This document shows positions 1 through 5,256 of a DNA stretch of 5,256 nt, one piece after another; position 1 is the stretch's first letter; every line of letters begins with the position of its first letter. Position numbers and translations under genes: made by a program. The notes under the pieces were generated by a model that saw nothing but the letters and a program-made list of their open reading frames with translations, had not been told where the DNA came from and did no database searches. The DNA comes from an uncultured Oscillospiraceae bacterium (lineage in GTDB: Bacteria > Bacillota > Clostridia > Oscillospirales > Acutalibacteraceae): the NCBI GenBank assembly GCA_900540305.1, contig UQFL01000091.1, forward strand, positions 1-5,256, written 5' to 3'.

Positions 1-27
1 GCAGCGTCAGATGTGTATAAGAGACAG
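1..27 (+). other. Nextera read-1 tagmentation adapter (synthetic, not genomic)
   Basis: These bases match the 3' 27 nt of the Illumina Nextera read-1 transposase adapter, including the complete 19-bp Tn5 mosaic end AGATGTGTATAAGAGACAG at 9-27. This is library-construction sequence left at the end of the contig. Native DNA starts at position 28. Confidence 0.98.
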
Positions 28-98
28 ATAATATGCTCAAAATATTAAAAAAAGTGGAGCAATTACTGTTAAAAATGCCTAAACTAATATAACTGTAT

Positions 99-127
99 TT
101 GTGCAATTTTATCATCGGTTTTATGAT
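99..127 (+). promoter_or_regulatory. Candidate promoter of the transporter-LRR operon
   Basis: A -10-like TATGAT (122-127, 5 of 6 to consensus) lies 17 nt downstream of a weak -35-like TTGTGC (99-104, first three bases matching). The predicted start near 134 would give a leader of about 29 nt before the first gene. The rest of the 28-162 leader is AT-rich and holds nothing else I can support. The -35 is poor, so the true promoter could lie elsewhere or upstream of the window. Confidence 0.4.
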
Positions 128-162
128 GATTTTGAGCTGAATAAAGACCGAAAGGGGTAATT

Positions 163-1926
163 ATGAAAAATTCGGGTAATTTTGCAGGAAAGGTAAAGGG
201 GTTATTTACAGAGATTAAAACGCACTGGAATACCCCGGCAGAGGGACGATATGTTCCGTACAAAGAATATAAGGATGTGGTAATTTCGGTAGGCTGTAAC
301 TATGCAGGCTCCAAAACTCTTGAATATATAACATTCGCAGCAGGCTGTTATTTAATGATGTATCATTATAAACTGCCGTATTTAACATTCTCCATAATAA
401 GCATAATCAATATGCCGCTCAACTATATATGGGCGCTGCTTTCGTGGATTATTAACGACAATCTTGGCTTTCTTCCCAAGAAAACGGAAAGAAAATTTTA
501 CGCAGGTTATATATTTGTATTCCTGTTAGGTGTGTCTATGATAGTCTTTGACTATTCTCAGCTGTTCGACCAAACAGGAAAATTTGTTACATATTTAAAC
601 AGTATTGAGGGTATCAGCGCGGCGTCTGCGTTTAAAATTTTAGGTACTCATATTGCGTGGAACGGCTGGTCTGGTGCAAGAAATATTTTCTGGCGTAAAA
701 AGCTTGTGCCGAAATACGGCAGATATAAGTATTCTCTTTACTGCGATGTTATACCTAAATGTATAATGGTTGTTCTTATAGGCTGGCTTCCTTTCTATAA
801 TATTCCAGATGTAACAACAAGAGTTTGGGTTGCAAATCTTCTGTTTTCTCTTTTTAATCTTTTCGGATTCCCGAACAGTATTGAAACCTGTACTCAGAAT
901 ATCAGTCCCAATCTGCGTGAGCGTATACTTATCAGAACATATCCCATTAAGATTTCACACCTTTTACACTCCGTGTCGGCAATTATTATTCCGATTATCA
1001 TAGGTATGCTCAGATATGAATGGGCGGATATCAATGTTTTCAGATATGTTATTCCGATTACATTTATTGCTTATGCCGCTCTCACAATGATTTTTGCAGG
1101 CAGGATTAAGGAGCGTATTCCTCAGCCACCGCTTGAAAAGAAAGTTCAGATTAATTTCTGGGACGGAATTTTCGGCGTAATGAGAAATAAATACCGCTGG
1201 ATAAATACAATAGTAGGTCTTCTTGACTCTCTCGGAAACGGTATGCTTGCGTTTACAACAGTGCTTTATCTCTATACTTTCCGCCTCAGCGGTCTTTCTT
1301 ACAGCCTTATAGTAGCGCTCGTTTCCTTTGCAGGAACACCGCCCGATTTCTTTACCCCGTATTTCCTTAAACGCTTCTCTTACAGGCAGATAATGATTTT
1401 CTATCAGCTTGCAAGAGCGGTGGGCTACACCGTAATCGTGCTTGCAATTTCATTCTGCGGCGACAATCTTGTTTTGTGCGGAACTCTGTGCGTTATTATG
1501 CTTTTCCTTATGGAAATGACAAAAACAGTGCCGACCTCAGCAACAAGAGATATGGATGTAAGAGTTAACGACTATCAAATGTACCTTTCAGGTGAAAGAC
1601 TTGAAAGCTTTTCGGGTATTTTCGGCTGGTTTACAGGCCCTATAACATCATTCGTAAGCCTTATTATCCCGCTTCTTCTTTTGCAGTACGGCTTTAACAG
1701 TAACTGGGATGTGCTTTTCCTTGATTCAACAAGGTCGAAGATAATCGTTATTCCTATGATTATAGATATAATCGGATATGTGCTTATGACAATTCCGTAT
1801 TTCTTCTGGGACTACAACAGCGAAAAGCAAAACAAGGTTATGGCAGTTCTCAAGCGCAGGGCTGAGGTAACGGCAAAACAGGCTGAAGTCGAGGGCAGCA
1901 CAATCGGCGGCGGATATGTAGGTTAG
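163..1926 (+). CDS. GPH/MFS_2-type membrane transporter, divergent
   Basis: This is a 587-residue polytopic membrane protein, probably a sugar or glycoside transporter of the major facilitator superfamily, GPH (MelB-like, MFS_2) branch. Hydrophobic segments lie roughly at residues 41-66, 72-98, 112-130, 194-212, 219-239, 266-283, 293-312, 345-372, 378-402, 410-431, 433-450, 485-508 and 526-549, consistent with a 12-14-helix carrier. Two GPH-like signatures are visible: residues 235-260, where PN..E...QNISPNLRERILI resembles the family's conserved middle loop, and NDYQMYLSGERLESFSG at 469-485, resembling the DY....G.R.E motif of the second half. The helix II aspartates that bind the coupling cation in MelB are not apparent. 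About 40 polar residues precede the first helix and a basic, Gly-ending tail follows the last, making it longer than MelB (about 470 residues). The start is supported by AGGGG at 153-157, five bases upstream. It is the first gene of an operon with the LRR gene. Substrate unknown. Confidence 0.8.
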   Translation: MKNSGNFAGKVKGLFTEIKTHWNTPAEGRYVPYKEYKDVVISVGCNYAGSKTLEYITFAAGCYLMMYHYKLPYLTFSIISIINMPLNYIWALLSWIINDNLGFLPKKTERKFYAGYIFVFLLGVSMIVFDYSQLFDQTGKFVTYLNSIEGISAASAFKILGTHIAWNGWSGARNIFWRKKLVPKYGRYKYSLYCDVIPKCIMVVLIGWLPFYNIPDVTTRVWVANLLFSLFNLFGFPNSIETCTQNISPNLRERILIRTYPIKISHLLHSVSAIIIPIIIGMLRYEWADINVFRYVIPITFIAYAALTMIFAGRIKERIPQPPLEKKVQINFWDGIFGVMRNKYRWINTIVGLLDSLGNGMLAFTTVLYLYTFRLSGLSYSLIVALVSFAGTPPDFFTPYFLKRFSYRQIMIFYQLARAVGYTVIVLAISFCGDNLVLCGTLCVIMLFLMEMTKTVPTSATRDMDVRVNDYQMYLSGERLESFSGIFGWFTGPITSFVSLIIPLLLLQYGFNSNWDVLFLDSTRSKIIVIPMIIDIIGYVLMTIPYFFWDYNSEKQNKVMAVLKRRAEVTAKQAEVEGSTIGGGYVG

Positions 1927-1930
1927 GAGG
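1925..1930 (+). promoter_or_regulatory. Ribosome binding site overlapping the upstream stop codon
   Basis: A perfect AGGAGG sits 7 nt before the ATG at 1938 and shares its first two bases with the TAG stop of the transporter gene (1924-1926). This fixes the start of the LRR gene and indicates co-transcription, probably with translational coupling. Confidence 0.9.
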
Positions 1931-1937
1931 CGAGTTT

Positions 1938-3227
1938 ATGAATAAAGACAATTTTGAAAATACAGAAATTTCACAGGATACTCCTAATACAGAAGCAACC
2001 GAAAAAGAAAACACGCCTTTAGCAAGCCAAGACGAAAGTACAAATAAAAAGAGAAAAAAGAAACGCCAAAAGCATTATGAAAGTCTTGAATCAGTAACGC
2101 TTGATATTCCCGATGATGATATATGGACTTATCAGGTAGAGGGATTGAGTGCCCCCGCTGTAAATAAACCAGTAAAAAACAGAAGAGTAAAACAGTTTAT
2201 TTTCATTGTTGTTATTCTTATCGCAATTGCGCTTTCGTGCTATTTCAGTATTAGAGCGGTGCAGAGAGATACATTTGAATATAAAGAAAACGATGCAGGT
2301 TACACATTTTCGGGATTCAGCAACAACGGGTTTATCAAGGAACTTGATATTGACTATGCTCTTGAAATTGTGTATGACGAAAACAATTCCGATGTGGAAA
2401 GCAATTTTACACTTGTTGAGGATGAGTCAAAACCCATAACGGCAATAGAGGAATTTACCTTTAACTGCGACAATGTACTCCAAGTTGTGAATATAGGGCC
2501 GAATGTTGAAAAAATTGAGGGCGATTCGTTTTATACCTGCTATGAACTTCAGGCAATAAATGTTGATGAAAATAACCCCAATTATTCAAGCGTTGACGGT
2601 GTTCTTTATAACAAGGACAAAACAGAGCTTATCTGCTATCCTATGAAACATTCCGAATATTTGAGGCAGAAAAACGGTTATATCGAGGCGGTTGAACCTG
2701 ATGCAGAGGGATATGAGGAATACAAAGAAAAGGTGCTCACATATGTTCTTGAGCCTAATGTAACAACAATCGGCGAGCTCAGTTTCAATTATACCGACCT
2801 TGTTGATGTGTATATGCCCGAGGGTGTTAAAACAATAGAAACAATGAGCTTTTTCAAAGCCACCTCCCTTGCAAATATATATACATATACGGATTACGGC
2901 AATATTGACGGCGGTAAATATCTGTCCTTGCCCGATACGGTAGAGTACATCGGCTCGGACGCTTTCAGCTACGACCAAGCGCTTACATATGTATATATTC
3001 CCAAGGGCGTAACTTATATGGGTCACCACGCTTTTTGGGACTGCGCATATAAAGACGGCGGCGAGATAAAAGGTCTTTCTGAGCTGAATGTTGCGGAAAA
3101 TGAAGACGCTTTCAAGGATAAATGCCATTTCGGCGACCAGTGGTGCCCCGAATATGACTATATGCTCTTTAAAAAGAAAGTTCCCGTAAACTATGAGGCA
3201 ACACGCCAAAGTATTGTCAACGAATAA
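1938..3227 (+). CDS. Membrane-anchored BspA-type leucine-rich-repeat protein
   Basis: This 429-residue single-pass membrane protein carries a C-terminal LRR_5 (BspA-like) domain. Residues 1-36 are acidic and polar, followed by a strongly basic stretch (KKRKKKRQKH, 37-46) and a linker. One hydrophobic helix spans about 86-105 and is preceded by K/R residues, so the N terminus should be cytoplasmic and the repeats outside. The repeats run from about 165 to 395. Examples are ITAIEEFTFNCDNVLQVVNI (168-187), then IEGDSFYTCYELQAINV, the highly typical BspA block NPNYSSVDGVLYNKDKTEL (213-231), and later IGELSFNYTDLVDVYMP and IGSDAFSYDQALTYVYIP. Repeats of this class usually mediate binding to proteins or surfaces, and no catalytic domain is seen. 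There is no LPXTG anchor or cleavable signal peptide. Its close coupling to the transporter gene suggests a shared role, but the partner is unknown. The gene ends just before an intrinsic terminator. Confidence 0.85.
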   Translation: MNKDNFENTEISQDTPNTEATEKENTPLASQDESTNKKRKKKRQKHYESLESVTLDIPDDDIWTYQVEGLSAPAVNKPVKNRRVKQFIFIVVILIAIALSCYFSIRAVQRDTFEYKENDAGYTFSGFSNNGFIKELDIDYALEIVYDENNSDVESNFTLVEDESKPITAIEEFTFNCDNVLQVVNIGPNVEKIEGDSFYTCYELQAINVDENNPNYSSVDGVLYNKDKTELICYPMKHSEYLRQKNGYIEAVEPDAEGYEEYKEKVLTYVLEPNVTTIGELSFNYTDLVDVYMPEGVKTIETMSFFKATSLANIYTYTDYGNIDGGKYLSLPDTVEYIGSDAFSYDQALTYVYIPKGVTYMGHHAFWDCAYKDGGEIKGLSELNVAENEDAFKDKCHFGDQWCPEYDYMLFKKKVPVNYEATRQSIVNE

Positions 3228-3233
3228 TTTTAA

Positions 3234-3267
3234 AGGCGGCTGATATGATGTCAGCCGCCTGATTTTT
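3234..3267 (+). terminator. Intrinsic terminator of the transporter-LRR operon
   Basis: A perfect 10-bp GC-rich stem (AGGCGGCTGA at 3234-3243 pairing with TCAGCCGCCT at 3251-3260) has a 7-nt loop and is followed by TTTTT at 3263-3267. It begins 7 nt after the LRR stop codon and separates this operon from the GH43 gene. Confidence 0.9.
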
Positions 3268-3278
3268 AAAGCCTGCAC

Positions 3279-3307
3279 TTGAAAATAAACAGGTAATGTA
3301 TTATATT
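3279..3307 (+). promoter_or_regulatory. Promoter of the GH43 gene
   Basis: TTGAAA (3279-3284) and TATATT (3302-3307) each match the housekeeping sigma consensus at 5 of 6 positions and are separated by exactly 17 nt. The predicted transcription start is about 3314, giving a leader of about 20 nt. An in-frame ATG at 3296 lies inside the promoter and upstream of the predicted start, which argues against it as the translation start. Confidence 0.65.
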
Positions 3308-3322
3308 AATATAAATTTTTTC

Positions 3323-3326
3323 GGAG
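3323..3326 (+). promoter_or_regulatory. Ribosome binding site choosing the GH43 start
   Basis: GGAG at 3323-3326 is 8 nt from the ATG at 3335, a normal distance. It is only 2 nt from the ATG at 3329, and it lies downstream of the ATG at 3296. This selects 3335 among the three in-frame starts. Confidence 0.75.
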
Positions 3327-3334
3327 ATATGTTT

Positions 3335-4225
3335 ATGGAATTAAAAAATTATCTTTTTTGTTATTTTACGGGAAATCTTCCCGAGGAGGAGTCCGTTCAT
3401 TTTGCGGTTTCCCGTGACGGATATAATTTTACTGCGCTGAATTCAAATGAAGCAGTCATCAAGCAGACCCTCGGCAAAAAGTCTTGCAGAGACCCGTATA
3501 TATTCCGTGATGAAAATAATATTTTTCATATTATTGCAACGGATATGCGCTGCCACGACGGCTGGAACAGCAATAATTCTATGATTATGTGGGACAGCGA
3601 AGACCTTTTGCATTGGAAAAAGGAACGCATTTTTGATTTCTCTTGTTTTGAGAGCACCAAAAATGCGGACAGAGTTTGGGCTCCGCAGGTTATATATGAT
3701 AAATTTAAAGACGAATATATGATTTACTGGAGCAATCATAATACCGATGACGGACTTGATACTATTCCGTGGTACATATACACAAAGGATTTCGTATCTT
3801 TCACAACTGAACCAAGTGTTTTGTTTAAGCCGAAAAGCGATACGGCAGGTATAGACGGCGATATTATTGAAAATGACGGCAAATATTATCTTTATTATGC
3901 TGACCAGGAGAAAGACGGAATATGCTACGCCGTTTCAGACAGCCCCTCAGGCGAATATTTTGAGCCTAAAGACAACAAGGTTTCTGTTGCTGATACTCAG
4001 ATTGAGGGCAACTGTATGTATAAAATTCTCGGCACAGACAAATATGTTATGATTATGGATAAGTTTGTAAAGAGCGGTTATTTTATGCAGGAAACGGAGA
4101 ATATGACTGATTTTAAGGCTGTTGATGATGATAAATTCAGCCTCAATCATCTTAGACCCCGCCACGGCTCAATGCTTTATATAACGGATGATGAATATAA
4201 CAAACTTGTTGAATATTTCGGATAA
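3335..4225 (+). CDS. GH43-family glycoside hydrolase, cytoplasmic
   Basis: This 296-residue protein looks like a single-domain five-bladed beta-propeller of glycoside hydrolase family 43 (inverting beta-xylosidases, alpha-L-arabinofuranosidases and related enzymes). All three expected acidic motifs can be seen in order: the general base candidate D53 in CRDPYIF (51-57), the pKa-modulating Asp in GIDGDIIE (172-179; D174 or D176), and the general acid candidate E224 in TQIEGNCMYK. Other family traits are IATDM (67-71), VWAPQ (114-118) with the following YDKFKDEYMIYWSN, and PRHGSM (275-280), whose His fits the central-channel His. The propeller begins right after the start, with no signal peptide or membrane segment, so action on imported oligosaccharides inside the cell is expected. 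No carbohydrate-binding module is present. It is transcribed alone from its own promoter and converges on degV. The exact substrate cannot be read from the sequence, and 3296 is a less likely alternative start. Confidence 0.85.
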   Translation: MELKNYLFCYFTGNLPEEESVHFAVSRDGYNFTALNSNEAVIKQTLGKKSCRDPYIFRDENNIFHIIATDMRCHDGWNSNNSMIMWDSEDLLHWKKERIFDFSCFESTKNADRVWAPQVIYDKFKDEYMIYWSNHNTDDGLDTIPWYIYTKDFVSFTTEPSVLFKPKSDTAGIDGDIIENDGKYYLYYADQEKDGICYAVSDSPSGEYFEPKDNKVSVADTQIEGNCMYKILGTDKYVMIMDKFVKSGYFMQETENMTDFKAVDDDKFSLNHLRPRHGSMLYITDDEYNKLVEYFG

Positions 4226-4229
4226 AAGC

Positions 4230-4264
4230 AAAACATCCCGTGTAAAAACACGGGATGTTTTTTT
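4230..4264. terminator. Bidirectional intrinsic terminator between convergent genes
   Basis: A 13-bp perfect stem (4231-4243 with 4248-4260, extendable by the 4230-4261 A-T pair) has core CATCCCGTGT and an AAAA loop. It runs into a T tract (4258-4264) on the + strand, and an A tract at 4230-4233 gives a U run on the - strand. It therefore serves both GH43 and degV. Its T tract overlaps the degV stop codon (4263-4265). Confidence 0.9.
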
Positions 4265-5096
4265 AATATCCTACAATAAGTCCTTTTTCCATTGTGTAAA
4301 AAGAGGTGAGCCCTTTGCACTCAATAATTCTCACTTTTGCCACATTCAGCTTTTCTTTGAGAATCTTTTTCATATAAGACGCACCCTCTTCGTTTTTGCA
4401 GTGGGAAATAACAACATTTGAGTTTTTCATTTCCTTTTTCTCCTGCATAATCTCAATCATAGCGTCTATTGCGTTCTTTTCGCCTCTCGGCTTTTTTGCC
4501 ACCTCAATTTTTCCGTCTTTCGCAATTGCAACGGCTCTGATTCCGAGTTTTGTAGCCATTATTCCGGCAATTTTGCTCATTCTGCCTGTTTTAACAAGAT
4601 TGTCATATCCGCCAAGGGCAAAAACAAGGTGTGTTTCGTTACTGAATTTATCAAGCGCTGTGCATACCTCGTCAAAGCTGAGACCGCTTTCAATCAATTC
4701 GCAAGCCTTTTCCTTTATGAGAACCATTTTTCCTGCGGTCGCTTTTGAGTCGATTATATGTATGTTGATTTCGGGGTTCGTTTCAATCGCCATTTCTTTT
4801 CCCAAAAGTGCAGAGTTATATGTTCCGCTGAGTTCTCCCGTCAGGGTAACGCAAATCGAATTTTTTGCTTTCAAAAAAGCGTTGCAAAAGTCGGCAGGGG
4901 AGGGGCAGGCTGTTGATGACGCCTCTTTTTCTGCTTTCATTGCGTTCAATAACTCATTAGTGTCTATATCATCGTCATCCCTAAAGCTTTTTCCTCCCAC
5001 AATTATTGAAAGCGGAACTATCTCTAATCCTATTTCTCCGCTTTGCTCTGTTTTTGTTAAATCACAGCTTGAATCAAGCACTATATTCCATTTCAT
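4263..5096 (-). CDS. degV: DegV-family (FakB-like) fatty-acid-binding protein
   Basis: This 277-residue protein is the normal size for the DegV family, which binds single fatty acids. Some members (FakB) present fatty acids to the kinase FakA for phosphorylation before phospholipid synthesis. Visible motifs are the N-terminal IVLDSSCDL (5-13), the TACPSPADF loop (62-70, corresponding to the usual T-S-x-P-S), ELSGTYNSA (88-96), IIDSKATAGKM (114-124), the NLVKTGRMSKIAG helix (166-178) with its conserved GR, and a C-terminal subdomain strand VVISHCKNEEGA (228-239). The C terminus reads KGLTSFYTMEKGLIVGY, where many relatives have a H-T-G-P-G turn. The start at 5096 was chosen because AGAGAGG (5105-5111 on the + strand) lies 8 nt upstream. 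An ATG 21 nt further upstream (5117) has no good ribosome binding site after the promoter. No fakA homologue is in the window, so pathway membership is inferred. Confidence 0.92.
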   Translation of the reverse strand: MKWNIVLDSSCDLTKTEQSGEIGLEIVPLSIIVGGKSFRDDDDIDTNELLNAMKAEKEASSTACPSPADFCNAFLKAKNSICVTLTGELSGTYNSALLGKEMAIETNPEINIHIIDSKATAGKMVLIKEKACELIESGLSFDEVCTALDKFSNETHLVFALGGYDNLVKTGRMSKIAGIMATKLGIRAVAIAKDGKIEVAKKPRGEKNAIDAMIEIMQEKKEMKNSNVVISHCKNEEGASYMKKILKEKLNVAKVRIIECKGLTSFYTMEKGLIVGY

Positions 5097-5104
5097 ATCG
5101 GTAA

Positions 5105-5110
5105 CCTCTC
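5105..5110 (-). promoter_or_regulatory. Ribosome binding site choosing the degV start
   Basis: On the minus strand GAGAGG ends 8 nt before the ATG at 5096. It lies inside the longer reading frame that begins at 5117, so the shorter start, which also matches the family N terminus (MKWNIVLDSSCDL), is preferred. Confidence 0.8.
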
Positions 5111-5143
5111 TTTGCATTATTGTTGCAAGTAGTATTGAAAACT

Positions 5144-5172
5144 ATATTACACGATAAATAATACAATGTCAA
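5144..5172 (-). promoter_or_regulatory. Promoter of degV
   Basis: On the minus strand a perfect TTGACA (5167-5172) is followed after 17 nt by TAATAT (5144-5149, 4 of 6 to consensus). The predicted start near 5137 leaves a leader of about 40 nt that includes the ribosome binding site. Confidence 0.65.
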
Positions 5173-5182
5173 GTGGTAACAG

Positions 5183-5211
5183 TTGACACATTTAAAAGTT
5201 GAGGATATAAT
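5183..5211 (+). promoter_or_regulatory. Perfect-consensus promoter firing out of the window
   Basis: TTGACA (5183-5188) and TATAAT (5206-5211) are both exact consensus with an exact 17-nt spacer. The predicted transcription start, near 5218, falls just before the adapter, so the gene it serves lies beyond the end. It is divergent from the degV promoter, with only 10 bp between the two -35 boxes. Confidence 0.85.
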
Positions 5212-5221
5212 ATTTGTATAT

Positions 5222-5256
5222 CTGTCTCTTATACACATCTCCGAGCCCACGAGACC
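5222..5256 (-). other. Nextera read-2 tagmentation adapter (synthetic, not genomic)
   Basis: CTGTCTCTTATACACATCT at 5222-5240 is the reverse complement of the Tn5 mosaic end, and CCGAGCCCACGAGAC follows at 5241-5255. Together they are the reverse complement of the Nextera read-2 adapter. The last base (5256) may be the first base of the sample index. Native DNA ends at 5221. Confidence 0.98.

Noticed and set aside
30..92. End of an upstream gene or a 19-codon small protein (ATG at 33)
   Set aside because: The frame has no ribosome binding site and only 63 nt between the adapter and its stop. A second frame (32-82) is preceded by a stop at 29-31. Neither can be told from chance.
111..130. Hairpin ATCATC/GATGAT upstream of the transporter, as a terminator or riboswitch element
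   Set aside because: The stem is only 6 bp and AT-rich, has an 8-nt loop, overlaps the candidate -10 box, and has no conserved aptamer features.
2206..2439. 77-codon + strand frame inside the LRR gene
   Set aside because: It is out of frame with a well-supported gene, has no ribosome binding site and shows no domain.
2586..3278. 230-codon minus-strand reading frame opposite the LRR gene
   Set aside because: It is a frame shadow of the LRR coding sequence. Its translation is Cys/Ile-rich without a recognisable domain, it starts beyond the terminator hairpin on the other strand, and the + strand gene has clear family motifs and a perfect ribosome binding site.
3443..3739. 98-codon minus-strand frame opposite the GH43 gene
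   Set aside because: It lies opposite the catalytic core of GH43 and shows no start signals or protein family features.
163..4225. One polysaccharide-utilisation operon of transporter, LRR protein and GH43
   Set aside because: A strong terminator (3234-3267) and a separate promoter (3279-3307) split the GH43 gene from the first two. A functional link is possible but not shown by a shared transcript.
4396..5157. 253-codon + strand reading frame opposite degV
   Set aside because: It is the antisense shadow of degV. The Ser/Ile/Phe-rich hydrophobic translation is typical of reverse complements of such genes, and the minus-strand product matches DegV along its whole length.
9..5240. A 5-kb composite transposon bounded by 19-bp perfect inverted repeats
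   Set aside because: The repeats are Tn5 mosaic ends within commercial adapter sequence. They face the wrong way: a real Tn5-type element carrying this cargo would start with CTGTCTC and end with GAGACAG, the opposite of what is seen. No transposase gene or flanking target duplication is present.

Overview
The window reads as an AT-rich chromosomal segment of a low-GC Gram-positive bacterium, most likely a gut-type Clostridia member (Oscillospiraceae/Lachnospiraceae-like; inferred). The reasons are strong AGGAGG-type ribosome binding sites, TTGACA/TATAAT-like promoters, U-tailed intrinsic terminators, a BspA-type leucine-rich-repeat protein, a GH43 enzyme and a DegV protein. Both ends are synthetic: 1-27 and 5222-5256 match Illumina Nextera (Tn5 tagmentation) adapters, so the native DNA is 28-5221.

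Layout. A two-gene operon (163-3227, + strand) encodes a 587-residue multi-membrane-spanning transporter-like protein with glycoside-pentoside-hexuronide (GPH/MFS_2) symporter signatures. An 11-nt gap separates it from a 429-residue single-pass membrane protein with an outward-facing BspA-type LRR domain. The second gene's Shine-Dalgarno overlaps the first gene's stop codon, and the operon ends at a clear intrinsic terminator (3234-3267). A GH43-type five-bladed beta-propeller glycosidase follows (3335-4225, +) with its own promoter (3279-3307) and no signal peptide. It converges on a DegV-family fatty-acid-binding protein (4263-5096, - strand), and the two share one bidirectional hairpin (4230-4264).

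Right of degV, 5097-5221 holds back-to-back divergent promoters. One fires leftward into degV. The other is a perfect TTGACA-17-TATAAT that fires rightward off the end, so a further + strand gene should begin just outside the window.

Functional reading. The transporter and the cytoplasmic GH43 enzyme could together take up and cleave plant-type oligosaccharides, but a terminator and a separate promoter divide them, so this link is inference from proximity only. DegV is probably a separate lipid function (FakB-like exogenous fatty-acid use). The part least explained by known biology is the tight pairing of a divergent GPH-like transporter, which lacks the usual helix II aspartates, with a membrane-anchored LRR protein. 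No RNA genes, CRISPR arrays, insertion sequences or phage genes were seen.
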